Counted from the stretch's first letter, positions 22,401 to 30,977 are shown. The stretch: DNA of 64,000 nucleotides from Xanthostigma xanthostigma (GCA_963575645.1 OY754472.1:5270001-5334000), one strand, 5' to 3'. Translations and numbers: made by a program. The notes: generated from the letters alone by a model not told the origin.

Positions 22401-25201
22401 TTGACATAATATGGGCGGAGGTTAAACCAAACGTAATATCGAGATGGTTCCTTATTCAAGGCCATGTTCAACTCTTATGCTCAAAATTTGCCTAATTTTC
22501 TAAAAATTCCTTCATTCGCCCATTGCTATTAATTAAGTTTAAAAATTGTAGAAAATAACGGGAAGTGTGGTAGAAAAAAAATAGTAATGGTGCGAATGGC
22601 GTCTGTTATGACATAAAGTCGAGAAACGGACGTTAAACGCATTATTATTATTAAAAATATTAATAGATTATTTCTTCTCTCCGTTTAACGACAACTCTCA
22701 ATAACGCCACAGTCCCTTGACTGTCGCTATAATAATAATAATAATAATAATTTCCTTTATTCCATATTGCTAGTTACAGCGTAGATAGCGTCAATAGGAT
22801 TTAAAAAATCAATTATTAAACATTAAATATTTTAAATTTTAAAATCTATATACTAAAATTCTTAAAATCTATATTATAAAATTCATCTAAGTTATAGACT
22901 GGATAACTCATTAAAATCTTTTTCATTTTTAGGGTTCCGTACCCGAAGGTCAAACGGGACCCTATTACTAAGCCTCCGCTGTCCGTCTGTCTGTCTGTCT
23001 GTCAGCGGGCTGTATCTCAAGAACCGTAATAGGTAGAGAGTTGAAATTTTCACAGAGTATGTATTTCTATTGCCGCTAGAACAACAAATAATTAAAAAAC
23101 CCCCAAAACTCCCCAAAGAGGAGCAAATTCAGTTTTTTGCTTATAAGTCGCTCAATTTAAATCAGATCGTTTCGAGACCTGTCTTAAACGAAAGAACAGA
23201 AAATTTTACATAGATTTTGTATAACAGAATTCGTCGAAACACTTTTTTTATACAGCTTTATATAGAAATAAAATGTATAAATTCAATTTTGTCTAATCCA
23301 TAGCATACACGGGGATCGTCTGTCTTCGTTTGTTGCATAGTGTACTATGGGAATTTAAAAATTGCGTATGTTTTGTCTTAAAAAAAAGATTGCATTTGTT
23401 CAAAAACGAATGTCATTTCAAATCTTTTGACATTAGTATTTTGTGAAATGCAACGCCTTCTGAGTTAACGATTTGAATAACTAATTTTAATTATTAGAAC
23501 ATATTGCTTTGACAGATGCAAACGTCATTTTTGACATTTTTTACCATTCCAACACCATGGATGAGCGGAATGAAACCAAATTTTGGGAGGATATTTGATA
23601 TGCAAATATGAAGAGGCCTATTGCGCAAAAGAAATATATGCAATGAAGTTGTTTTATATAATAATAGTATATATTTCATAATGGTTTAAAAGAAAGTTTT
23701 GTAAAAAGTTTTAGGGGGAAAGGCGGCGCATGCGCAGAAGAGATATGTGCTATAACATTGTTTTTATATAATAATGGTATATTTTTCATAATGGTTTAAT
23801 ATTCTAAAGTTTTGTATTTTTTTTTTGGGGAAATCGGCGTATGCGCAACAGAGATATTTGCCATAACGTTGTTATTTGATATAATGGTATATTTATCAAA
23901 ACTTTATATTATTTTATTCTACAAGAAATTTTTGTAAAAAAAGTGTTTATAATATAAAAACGCCCGGGTGTATTATGTAAAATTTCACGCCTTGAAATTC
24001 TTGAACTACTTGCATACTCCCACTGGTTACATATTGTTATAGCGCCTCTCTTGTTTCTTTTACAAAAGTATTTAAAAAGTACATAGTGTACGGAACCCTT
24101 CGTGTGCGAGTCCGACTCACACTTGACCGGTTTTTTTTTGTTTTATTTTCAATACGTCTAGTTTTATTATTTCTGAGGGAATTACATTACATATTTTTAC
24201 AATATTGTTATATGGACACTCTTTTATTACTGAAAGATTACTCTTTCTGAGATCTAGCATTTCCCTACCTAATAATAGCGTTTACACTGTATATTCATAA
24301 ATAACATGTAAAAATGTCAGATTTTCGTCTGGAAACTGCTCTATCGATCGAATAATTTTAAATTGTTTTATTTTTTTACTAGTGCCAATTTGCCTGCCAC
24401 CTGACGACGCGGACTTCACGGGTCGTATGGCAACGGTGACGGGCTGGGGACGTCTGAAATACGGTGGCGGAGTACCAAGTGTCCTGCAGGAAGTCCAAGT
24501 GCCAATCATGGAGAATCATGTCTGCCAGGAGATGTTCAGAACGGCGGGACACTCCAAAGTCATTCTTAATTCGTTCCTATGCGCGGGATACGCCAACGGC
24601 CAGAAAGATTCCTGCGAGGTGACTGCTTTTTCTTTATAGCAACTATATACAGGGTGACCGGCAATTGCTCGTATTCCTCTCGGGAGAAGAAACCATGACT
24701 AATTTGGAGTGATTTAACCTCGATCATAATTGGGGGTCGGAAATGCGTCATTTTCGAGAAAATCTACTTCGGTTTTCTTTTACAAAAATTCGAATTTTGG
24801 GAGTTTAAAATTAAATTTAAAAAAATATTCTCACTTTTTGGACTGAATTTTTCTATGATCCGATAGCTTACTAATTGGCCAGCCTTCCTAAAGCCTCCCG
24901 GACTACGAGTCTTCGATTAGATTTAAAAATTGAAAATTCCAAAAATCAAATTGTTGTGCAATATGAACGTTAAATAATTGCTTTTAAAATACGTCGTGTT
25001 GATTTTTAACATTATGTATTATGTTTGTTTTTGCAGGGCGATTCTGGCGGTCCGTTGGTGCTTCAAAGGCCGGACGGGCGGTGGGAGTTGGCCGGAACAG
25101 TTTCGCACGGAATCAAATGCGCCGCGCCGTATTTACCCGGCGTCTACATGCGAACGACGTACTACAAGCCGTGGCTCTCTACGATCACCGGCGTGAAATA
25201 A
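8249..25201 (+). CDS. flz: filzig-like serine protease (5' end not identified), 5 exons
   Basis: Secreted or membrane-anchored trypsin-type (S1, chymotrypsin family) serine protease. Drosophila filzig has the same layout and acts at the cell surface or extracellular matrix. Exons joined by GT/AG introns: 8249-10471, 11832-12018, 13750-13934, 24383-24618, 25037-25201. All splice phases agree, giving about 998 codons to the TAA stop. The order is a six-cysteine knot, then a long Thr/Ser/Pro linker, then the activation site GR-IVGG, then the catalytic domain. His is in TAAHC (12005-12007), Asp in ENDLALLEL (13883-13885) and Ser in GDSGGP (25043-25045). An Asp six residues before the Ser (24607-24609) predicts cutting after Lys/Arg. 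The protease domain is almost word for word that of insect filzig. The upstream exon must end in phase 1 and was not found. Annotation pipelines may call it serine proteinase stubble-like. Confidence 0.92.
10472..11831 (+). other. flz intron 1 (visible)
   Basis: AT-rich, with no coding signal. It holds a roughly 200-bp tandem duplication at 11312-11690. The acceptor before the next exon (CACATGCGCAG) has a weak pyrimidine tract, so a small missed exon in this gap cannot be excluded. Confidence 0.6.
11312..11690 (+). repeat. Tandem duplication of about 200 bp
   Basis: Two head-to-tail units share CACGAAACGTAATGGAAGC, then TTTTAAACTAAAACAGTATA, then AATGCATCGAACAAAA. The motif AAGCCTGGTTAACATT appears four times. 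It lies just upstream of an flz exon. Confidence 0.8.
11832..12018 (+). CDS. flz: flz exon: activation site and catalytic His
   Basis: Begins in phase 1 with CGVRPHMKYGR-IVGG. The Arg-Ile bond at 11864-11869 is the zymogen cleavage site, and the leading Cys would tether the linker to the protease domain. It ends after TAAHCQPG at a GTAAGC donor. Confidence 0.92.
12148..12225 (+). repeat. Family V fragment
   Basis: Contains CTGCACACGAGGCTGGAAATGAC and the GACGTCA / CTAGCTCACAAGATA blocks seen in the longer element at 63017-63419. Confidence 0.6.
12586..12856 (+). mobile_element. RTE-like LINE 3' end fragment
   Basis: Starts near GTTTACCGAGATGAATG and ends with CTCTTCAGCTTTACATATTAGCATAGAT. 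The same block occurs at 31522-32255 and in both orientations at 50617-50990. A tail of this type (TATTAGTATAGAT) is common at 3' ends of insect RTE-class elements. Only the non-coding end is present. Confidence 0.65.
13270..13520 (+). repeat. Imperfect tandem duplication
   Basis: The string GTATTACAATATGAAG plus CAGATGACAGATCGAAG occurs at about 13277 and 13467. The CCGTCAGATGGCA blocks and TTCAGCGTTGC are also repeated. Probably a degraded element. Confidence 0.6.
13750..13934 (+). CDS. flz: flz exon: catalytic Asp
   Basis: Reads FLASLVAVFGEFDISG, then ENDLALLELE with the catalytic Asp at 13883-13885. It ends after THI in phase 1 at a GTTAGA donor, and the next exon completes HIVPICLPP. 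Confidence 0.92.
13982..14045 (+). repeat. LINE/SINE tail fragment
   Basis: ACTAGCTGGCCGACCCGGCT followed by TCGCCCGGATAC is the typical opening of the CTAG(C)GG... GCTTCGC class of insect retroelement tails, related to the copy at 30978. Confidence 0.5.
14107..14581. mobile_element. MITE with AGAGCTGTAA ends and internal duplication
   Basis: Inverted ends AGAGCTGTAA / TTACAGCTCT, with GTATGTATTCGTTACT repeated inside both ends. A 145-bp unit is present twice in tandem (14108-14252 and 14253-14401), differing by a few bases and a small insertion. The sequence is rich in CGTTACT / AGTAACG motifs, which could be subterminal transposase-binding repeats. I could not find a target duplication. 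Confidence 0.7.
15172..15405 (+). pseudogene. hAT transposase C-terminal fragment
   Basis: The frame encodes LPSNFDELKRFALQLITIFG, then STYLCEQTFSILNYRKNKYA, then RLTDEHLRAILRI, and stops at TAA. This is the C-terminal dimerisation region of hAT transposases; the CEQTFS...K.K...RL.DEHL pattern is diagnostic, and the nearest relatives are the GTF2I-repeat-like group. The upstream catalytic part is missing or unreadable and an in-frame TAG lies at 15148, so it is a fossil. The following non-coding stretch to about 15590 (TGGCCCTTGCTTGCCAAAAGG) looks like the hAT 3' end. Confidence 0.85.
15600..16036. other. Unassigned, GC-richer patch
   Basis: Includes a GC-richer stretch (about 15840-16015). 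Frames on both strands cover it, but none resembles a known protein and no splice context fits flz. It is probably an old repeat. Confidence 0.35.
16043..16204. mobile_element. Foldback MITE, about 160 bp
   Basis: Arms 16043-16105 and about 16143-16204 are inverted copies (TTAGGTATGTTTCAAGCAGT with TCTGCCAGAGAA). It ends directly against the TA target of the neighbouring pogo copy. Confidence 0.75.
16352..16582 (+). pseudogene. Remnant of pogo/Tigger transposase C-terminus
   Basis: The frame contains FLLFSEEDSTTSQDMHKIL and then LNKYWHSKKCQAK, resembling the helical tail of Tigger/jerky-type transposases. A neighbouring frame carries the preceding part (TIQQALDAAK), so the coding region is shifted. 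The catalytic DDE region is absent from this short derivative. Confidence 0.55.
16655..16903 (+). mobile_element. Repeat family X, copy 2
   Basis: Starts TTGATTGTCTGTAAAGTCGG, has TTTTACGTGATAACGT inside, and ends ACGTTATCACGTC before an A7 run. The uninterrupted pogo sister copies show one A run at this site, so X landed in an A tract. An inner block (GGGTCAGGCGGAACGTTACAC to TTTATAAGACGTTA) is duplicated in tandem at about 16763-16897. Confidence 0.75.
16940..17728. other. No gene seen
   Basis: AT-rich intron sequence with no supported feature. Confidence 0.45.
18168..18420 (+). mobile_element. tRNA-like SINE head with T-rich body
   Basis: GTGCCCGTGGACTAGCGG holds an A box (TGGACTAGCGG), and GAGTTCGATTCC is a near-perfect B box 45 nt later. 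A T-rich stretch follows. The acceptor stem does not pair, so this is not a working tRNA. Confidence 0.65.
18828..19009. mobile_element. Foldback element 1 of the nest
   Basis: Arms 18828-18911 and 18931-19009 (ACTTTTGTAGT, TTTGTTAAATGAGAAGTAA and AATCAAAAGTCG) pair with few mismatches around a loop of about 19 nt. Confidence 0.75.
19115..19180. repeat. 33-bp tandem duplication
   Basis: CATTGCATTTAAATACAACA occurs twice in a row with short variation between the units. Confidence 0.7.
19276..19712. mobile_element. Foldback element 2 of the nest
   Basis: The left arm (19276-about 19492) and right arm (about 19555-19712) carry CTTCGTTCTGTGCTAAATTC and GAGGCGACTGAATCTTAAG in opposite orientation. 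The left arm holds an extra diverged duplicate of the GAATTTCGAGGCAGACAAG block. Confidence 0.75.
19722..19978. mobile_element. Foldback element 3 of the nest
   Basis: A hairpin of about 257 bp centred on ACGTTGGTATAACAACGT. The arms share TTATATAGTTATAAGGGCAT and TGACATT blocks. Confidence 0.75.
19980..20711. mobile_element. Tc1/mariner-type MITE with 257-bp inverted arms
   Basis: Ends are CAGCGTGTCCCATTTTAATG and its exact reverse, flanked by TA on both sides. The arms (19980-20236, 20454-20711) differ at only a few positions. The CAGNGTGTCCC end with a TA duplication points to the Tc1/mariner superfamily. The spacer carries a reverse piece of the family Z module (CCTCCCAAAATTTTGTTTC). Confidence 0.8.
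21402..21885 (-). mobile_element. pogo/Tigger-type element, copy 2
   Basis: Reverse-orientation sister of 16207-16932. Its near-complete TIR (CAGTGTAACC) is at 21402 after TA, and the other end (AAGAGGTTACAG) is slightly decayed near 21885. Transposase remnants read on the minus strand (AFCQYLFCILFTI-like region). Confidence 0.75.
21890..22435. other. No gene seen
   Basis: AT-rich. The short string ATATGGAGGGAACTCCTTTA near 21945 also occurs near 62558, so a small shared repeat is likely. Confidence 0.4.
22436..22655 (+). mobile_element. 5'-truncated SINE copy
   Basis: Matches the 3' part of the SINE at 1657-2095, including ATCGAGATGGTTC, TTCATTCGCCCATTGC and GCGAATGGCGTCTGTTATG. It lacks the tRNA-like head and ends in ATT repeats. 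Confidence 0.75.
22728..22750. repeat. (AAT)n microsatellite
   Basis: About seven AAT/TAA units. Confidence 0.9.
22981..23003. repeat. (CTGT)n microsatellite
   Basis: Five CTGT units inside the GGGTTCCGTACC repeat. Confidence 0.9.
23151..23610 (+). repeat. Family Y, copy 1
   Basis: About 450 bp that recurs in reverse at 48205-48665. Shared blocks include CAATTTAAATCAGATCG, AAATTTTACATAGATTT, TGACATTAGTATTTTGT and CCAAATTTTGGGAGG. Its right part grades into the Z module. Confidence 0.7.
24383..24618 (+). CDS. flz: flz exon: VPICLPP to the Asp189 region
   Basis: Follows the acceptor TTTTTTTACTAG in phase 1. It reads VPICLPPDDADFTGRMATVT, then GWGRLKYGGGVPSVLQEV, and ends DSCE before GTGACT. 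The Asp (24607-24609) sets trypsin-like specificity. Confidence 0.92.
24619..25036 (+). other. flz intron 4
   Basis: A short intron. TACAGGGTGACCGGCAATTG at 24650 resembles a mariner-type MITE end, but no partner end could be fixed. Confidence 0.6.
25037..25201 (+). CDS. flz: flz last exon: catalytic Ser and stop
   Basis: Follows TTTTTGCAG. It opens GDSGGPLVLQRPDGRWELAG, with the catalytic Ser at 25043-25045, then SHGIKCAAPYLPGVYMRT, and closes WLSTITGVK before TAA. Confidence 0.93.
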   Translation, partial: GDSGGPLVLQRPDGRWELAGTVSHGIKCAAPYLPGVYMRTTYYKPWLSTITGVK

Positions 25202-25283
25202 ATAATACATCATGAACGAACAACACAATTCCGCAAATATAGGGAAAAATTTTGGCAAATCCGTTGCAATAATTATTATAAAA

Positions 25284-25289
25284 AATAAA
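25284..25289 (+). other. Candidate flz polyadenylation signal
   Basis: AATAAA lies 83 bp after the stop codon. It falls inside the left arm of an inverted repeat (25280-25306), so a mobile element may supply it. Confidence 0.5.
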
Positions 25290-25617
25290 GAATAGTTACT
25301 TCTTACTCATATACTTTTATTGTATACTATACTGAGCATAGGAATAAAATCGCAATCGAACTATTAGGGTGCAAACATATACTTCTGTCTTTTTTTACGC
25401 CGTAAGCACTGGCGTATCCAGGAGGGTAAAACAAGCACGGGGGACCCGGCTTAAAAAATTTCTAATTTGCTCCATCCTGGGCCAAAAGCTGGGTGCGCCC
25501 ATGTTAACGTCATAGAAAAAGACAAAGTTTTTGAAACAGAGATACTTTATTCAGATTGAATGCAAGTACATCAACCAATCCTATCATCGGAGAAATCAGG
25601 GAATTATATCGAAGAAA

Positions 25618-25714
25618 GAGACGCAGATATATTTTCGATACGCTTTGTTGCGTTCACTCACCGCACATTGAGTAGATAGGCAATGATTCATATAGTTAAT
25701 TAATAGATATATGT
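25618..25714. repeat. Interspersed repeat, copy 2 (pairs with 2-98)
   Basis: GACGCAGATATATTTTCG to AATAGATATATG, same orientation as the copy at the window start. Confidence 0.7.
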
Positions 25715-25904
25715 TCTTACCACAACAGTTTTATTAGAGGATGTACATTTCGGGAGCTATGCTCTCATCTTCAGCAAACACTAAACTAAATTGTTTGTTT
25801 AGTAATTTAGTTTAGTATTTGCTGATAATAGAGAACATAGCTCCCGAAATGTACATCCGCTAATAAAACTGTTGTGATAAGAAGTAACTATTCTTTATTT
25901 TTTA

Positions 25905-26496
25905 ATTTTAAATTAATCAAATGCTACCACTGAAAGATAACGAAAAAAAATTATTGAAAAACACCATTTTTAACCCCCGTCGCAAAAAAGAAGAAGTGTT
26001 TAAATTACCGTTGATTAGTTTACCAATTTGCCAAAATTATTCTTGTATTTGTGGAGTTTAAAAATAAAAAAAACGGGTGAATAAAAACATTGCAATAAAG
26101 ATTTTAGACTTTGGATATGATTGTGTTTTTAAACTAATTTAAATCGGCCATAAAAACAAAACAATAAATAACTTTATTGAGAAATTAAATTCAAGAAACG
26201 ACGGAAAATATAAATATATATTTATAAACTAATTTATTAAACACACTACAGAAATTTTAATAACTAAGTTTGGTGACAAATTAACATTAATTCATCAAAA
26301 TTCTACGCATCAAAAATTTTAATTAATCTAATTGTGATTTTAAACCTTTTGTCAAGACATTAACTCCAGACAGTCTTCGAAACATCGCTAATTAATTAAT
26401 TTTATATTATTCAAAGATTCAGGAGTTGAAATTTTGATGAATAGTTTTAAATGTTGTAGGAAAAACACCCGAGCGCTTATTTATATATTATATAGG
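25905..26496. other. No gene seen
   Basis: AT-rich intergenic DNA. Confidence 0.5.
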
Positions 26497-26498
26497 TA

Positions 26499-27412
26499 CA
26501 GTCAAACCTGAGTGAGTGAGAACTGGGTAAGCGAGACAACTCTCTAAGTGAGAGTTAATTGCCAGTCTTTGTAACCCTCTTAAACCTCTATAAGTGAGAA
26601 ACAGAAACCTCTATAAGGGAAGGTCGTTTTTCACTCATCGACCTCTACAACGGAGACTACTACTTGCCTGTACCTCTATAAGCGATAGCCGAATGTATTA
26701 ATAGTTTCACGAAATTTAAGAGTCTCATAATTAACTAAACTAACTAAAATTGGTTTTGTAACATTATTTTTTTTTTTGTGTTTTTCTTTTTTTAGCACCT
26801 ATGTCGATTAATATACACAGTGTAACCTCTTTATAACGTTCTTCGTTATAAAGAAAAACTCCCTATAATGTAGAAATGTTTACAATTTGGTTGGTTTACC
26901 TACCTTAAAACCCATACATTAATACCCTCTTTTTAGCGCAACGACCATTCTCTATTACAAAGAAATATGTTCATATTTAGGCGTCAGCAAACATTTACAG
27001 ACGTAAAGAGGACAATTCTGAAGCACTTGATGCCGCTAAACTTATCGAAAAATTCCTATTGTTAAATGAAGATGATTCCACCACATCCCAAATCATAGCA
27101 AAAAACGTCAGGCATTATTATATGTGTTTGGAGTAAATTAATTCGGTGAAATTTGGTTATTTTCCTTTCTTCCCTCCATATAACGAAAACTCTTTATAAC
27201 AAGAAAAAATTGTTCGGTTCCTTGAGATTCGTTATAAAGAGGTTACACTGTACATGTTTATCACTACACATTTGCTGTATTTTTAAAGACCGCCATAGAG
27301 AGTACAACCTCTCCTGTACCTCTATAAGCTAAAAACTCGGGTTAGTGAAAAACCTCCATAAGCAAAAAAGAGATCGCGGTCCCTTGAACTCTTGCTTATC
27401 CAGGTTCTACTG
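26499..27412 (+). mobile_element. Second pogo/Tigger-type family, with a nested pogo copy
   Basis: Ends CAGTCAAACCTGAGTGAGTG and CAGGTTCTACTG (reverse of CAGTAGAACCTGGATAAGC) are flanked by TA at 26497 and 27413. The interior is rich in CCTCTATAAG motifs. A member of the other pogo family (26818-27250) is inserted inside, so this element is the older of the two. Confidence 0.75.
26818..27250 (+). mobile_element. pogo/Tigger-type element, copy 3 (nested)
   Basis: The clearest copy, with TIRs CAGTGTAACCTCTTTATAAC and its reverse at 27231-27250. Internal blocks (CATACATTAATACCCTCTTT, GGCGTCAGCAAACATTTACA) match copies 1 and 2, and it has an internal deletion in the transposase remnant. Confidence 0.8.
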
Positions 27413-27429
27413 TACATATTCTCAATTTT

Positions 27430-27878
27430 ATAAATAAAACAAGGTAAATAATATTGAGTAAAACAGATTATAATGAAAGATTAAATAAAATTGATGAAGA
27501 TGCAAACAACACGCACGTCGAAAATGGCTGAAAAATCGATGCAAGATCCTCTTTGCGTCGCATTTGCAGTACTGATCTGTGACGTCACAAGTGCGGCAAT
27601 GCAGATGCCTCTTGCATGCTGTATGTATCTTCGGTGTTAGTGATGGATCATTGACGATGTCAGGCAACGACGAAACGAAACCGTTACATGTGCCACGTTG
27701 GCAAGTTTAAAAAACAATTGATTTCGTTAACTGTGTACCAAAGAAAACAATAGACAGGGCCGTCGCGACTTCAGATTAAATAGCTGAAAACTGTTTGTAT
27801 TTCGTTAGTTTAATAACAAACACAATATCGTATCGATACTGCATTAATTTTCAGTACAATGTAAAATTGTAAACAAAC
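27430..27878. other. No gene seen
   Basis: Contains a small GC-richer patch (about 27500-27660) with GTGACGTCAC. No coding support. Confidence 0.4.
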
Positions 27879-28113
27879 CATAGAGATATTAGACTAGAGT
27901 ACGCGAGTGAGCCGTGAAAGTGTCTGCAATTCAGAGAGAGAGAAAAGTTCCTTATCTCTCTGGTAACTATTGATACAAAACAATGCTGATTTGAGTAAAC
28001 AAATATCTGGTTTTCTAGAATTTCTGCAGCGTTCTCTCTCTCTCTCAACTGAGGACATTTTCACTTATGGCAAGCGTACGAACTAGCGTACTCTAGTTAT
28101 TTATATCTCTATG
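27879..28113. mobile_element. MITE with CATAGAGATAT ends
   Basis: TIRs CATAGAGATATTAGACTAGA and CATAGAGATATAAATAACTA (reverse of the right end) both continue into GAGTACGC. About 235 bp, non-coding, with GA/CT-rich runs inside. Confidence 0.75.
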
Positions 28114-28985
28114 AAACAAACGCATATAAATACTGCCGGTTTTGAGGTTATCTAAAATTCACCACCATTATTCTTTTAATCGGTGATACCATTCTTACCA
28201 CATTTGATTTCAATCTCGAACATTATTTTTGTTGTTGTGGTATGACAATAAAGACTGCAAATAAGAAAGTGGAAGGGGACACTTGTGTCAATCCGCTAGA
28301 TGTCACACTGCCGTTCGATTATCTCGACCGACCAATCACTACTCATGTACATGTATTACTTCGGGCGTCGTCGGTTTTGTTTCGTTCGTTGTACGTTTTG
28401 TTACCGATAGATGAAGACACAGTTGTTTCGTTGGCGAATGATAAGCAGTAATTTTCCTAGTTCGTTTAAAAAAAAATGCACACCACTAGTCGGTGTGCCG
28501 TCAAGTGGACGAGTGTAAACGAATGAAAATTACTTAATAACCTCACTTTCTGGTGACCAAAAAAAAAAAAAACAAGAAAGCGTTACTGATTACTAGTTGA
28601 TCGTTACATTCGTTAGCACGAAACAAATATTACAAAAAACGATGAAAATTAAAAAATGAAACGTGAATAATTAGGGGTGATTAAAACAGTGTTTAAACAA
28701 TTTAAATCAAACAAAAAACATTTAATGTTGAAAAGTACAGTGCATACCAAGTTATGTTTCCTATTAAAGACAATATGACATTTCAATGTTATTATTTTTA
28801 TTTATTATTTATTTATAATTTATTTTTAATTAGTAGCCAGTTATGATTCATATTTGTCCAGCATGTTGTAAATTTTACGGTGACAATGATATAATTATCT
28901 TAAATTAGTGACAAATATGATTCAAATTTGTTGTTATTTATTTTAGAAATAAAAAAGAACAATACTAAATTACTGTGTCTTTTAT
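28114..28985. other. No gene supported
   Basis: A 69-codon frame at 28242-28451 has no recognisable domain and no splice or promoter context. The rest is AT-rich. Confidence 0.4.
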
Positions 28986-29160
28986 TAACCGACTTTAAAA
29001 AAAAGGAGAAGGCTATTTGTTCGATTGTATTTTTTTTTTAGTATGTGTGTTCGTCGATATCTTTGCCGACTGTGAACCGATTTCGATGTTTCTTTCTCTA
29101 TTCGATAGAAGCTGGTCTCATATAAATTTTAGCAAAATTGGTCTAGCAACTTTTTTAGAA
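28986..29160 (+). repeat. Lepidoptera-type ATTAACCGACTT repeat
   Basis: Opens TTAACCGACTTTAAAAAAAAG and has TGTGTTCGTCGATATCTTTG and GTGAACCGATTTCGATG, the familiar consensus order of a repeat common in Lepidoptera. Confidence 0.6.
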
Positions 29161-30205
29161 AATTAACAAAAATCAAAAGGAAATATTGGTAAAGTTGTAG
29201 TTAAACATGGACCCCTATTTTTTATCGCGGATTCTGACTCCGCAACTAAAAATATAACAGTTTTACTAGTAGTCAAATCTAGTAAGGAATCTAGCGGTAA
29301 ATCCAGCTTCGTGTGCAGCGGTCTTAATATAGGGAATGCTAAGACCATTTATAATTAACGTCTTTGGTTGAAGGAGTTTTTTATTAATGACAGATGAAGT
29401 AGATGTATCGTCATTCAAAAAACAGAAACAGTTGATAGTTGACGAACGTATACCAGTTAACTTTTAGTTTATCGAATCAACACCACTACCAAAATCAAAC
29501 AATATTCTTTCCTCTTTAAAAATAATTTTTGGATTTTTTAATTGAAAATTGTTTTTTTTTTGCATAGACTAGCATTTGTTTTATAAAAACAAAATTGTTG
29601 TTTTATGTGTGAATACCACGCCAATTTCTGTGGCGCGTAATAATAATAATAAATAACCGGTAGCCACACGCTATTCGCAATTTTCAATTTCAAAACTAAT
29701 TTAAAAACGCAGGAACTTTAATTATAAATAGCGTGTTTGAACAACATTTAAAATTTTAAGCAGGCGTTGATATGAATTTTTTTGTTTATTTTAGCGTTTC
29801 GAATCGATCCTATAAATTTGTTGGTTCGTGGCCGTTGCCTGCCACTCGGCGTGTTTTAATTTTTATGAGATTAAAACGCGCCTAATTCCGGGCTTCCACA
29901 GCTCCTCTACAAGTCCTCAGTTAACAGGTTTTAAAAACTGGTATCGAAAACCGGTACTATCAACTGGATTTTTTATTTATCGTCATTATAAAAAAAAGTA
30001 TAAAATAAAGTCGTTGATTCCCTCTGTCAGTTTCTCCGCTTACTTATTCTAAACCACGCAACGAATTTTGAAACGGTTTTGACTAACAGAAAGAGTGATA
30101 AACGAGGAAGGATTGTAGGTATATATAATTTGTACAAAATATGGCTGAACTATGACGATGTTTCGTCATCACTACATAGTATTAAAACCAAGTCACTTAT
30201 ATGAC
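29161..30205. other. No gene seen
   Basis: AT-rich. It has a family V fragment near 29303 (CCAGCTTCGTGTGCAGCGG) and no host exon. Confidence 0.4.
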
Positions 30206-30490
30206 TCACTTATATAATTAGTGATTTTTTATATTCACTTATATAATTAGTGAATTTTTATATTCACTTATATAATTAGTGAATTTTTATATTCAAATAT
30301 ATAATTAGTGAATTTTTATATTCACTTATATAATTAGTGAATTTTTATATTCACTTATATAATTAGTGATTTTTTATATTCACTTATATAATTAGTGAAT
30401 TTTTATATTCACTTATATAATTAGTGAATTTTTATATTCACTTATATAATTAGTGAATTTTTATATTCACTTATATAATTAGTGAATTTT
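30206..30490. repeat. 29-bp minisatellite, about 10 units
   Basis: The unit is CACTTATATAATTAGTGAAT followed by TTTTATATT. Most units differ by 0-2 bases. Each contains the partial palindrome TTCAC...GTGAA, so each can form a small hairpin. Confidence 0.9.
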
Positions 30491-30977
30491 ATTTTCATTA
30501 ATTCACATTGTGAGTATTCACTAATTCTGCGTGGTACGATCCTAGAATTGACAAATAGTGAATATGCACTAGTAATTAGTGAAAAATTACTGATTCGTGT
30601 TTAGAGAGTACATTCCCTTTAAAAATAACACCCCGTATAATATGTTTATTCGGACAAAACAATTGTATGCCCACTGAAGGGTAGATAATTTCGTTCGAAA
30701 AACATTACATTAAGTTTATAATAACAACGCAAAACGGGCGCACAGAAAACAGAGTACGATTGTAATCAGGTGGCGGCCATGTTCGAATCGCGATATTCAT
30801 TTGTTATTCAGTGAGCGTACAACGACTACCTGTAGATACATAGGTTTACTTTGCCCCACGTTATAGCCCCTTCTCCATCATCCTCCTTACAGCCCATTCT
30901 CAGAACTACCAACGTATAGGTACATTGTTGATTGCGACAGACGTGGACTCACAACAACCGATAAAGTTATATATTAT

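Larger units (their letters stand above)
22931..24138 (+). mobile_element. Lepidoptera-type GGGTTCCGTACC repeat, interrupted
   Basis: The left part (22931-about 23100) opens AGGGTTCCGTACCCGAAGG and has CTATTACTAAGCCTCCGCTG and GTTGAAATTTTCACAGA. The right part (24088-24138) is ACGGAACCCTTCGTGTGCGA to GACCGGTTTTTTT. This pair of ends is familiar from many moth and butterfly genomes. About 990 bp of other repeat DNA separates them, including family Y and Z sequence. Confidence 0.75.
13935..24382 (+). other. flz intron 3, 10.4 kb, packed with mobile elements
   Basis: No host exon was found. In order it contains a LINE tail, a MITE with a 145-bp duplication, a hAT transposase fragment, foldback elements, a pogo copy split by family X, a tRNA-like SINE head, the 17.7-20.9 kb palindrome nest, a second pogo copy, a SINE fragment and a Lepidoptera-type GGGTTCCGTACC repeat. 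Confidence 0.8.
25280..25904. mobile_element. Inverted-repeat element downstream of flz
   Basis: Terminal arms 25280-25306 and 25878-25904 match (AAATAAAGAATAGTTACTTC). An inner palindrome at 25714-25885 has arms of about 80 bp (CCACAACAGTTTTATTAG and CATTTCGGGAGCTATG). The direct-repeat copy shared with position 2-98 ends exactly where the inner palindrome begins. Confidence 0.65.

Noticed and set aside
30206-30490. CRISPR-like array
   Set aside because: Head-to-tail 29-bp repeats without unique spacers in an insect genome: a minisatellite.
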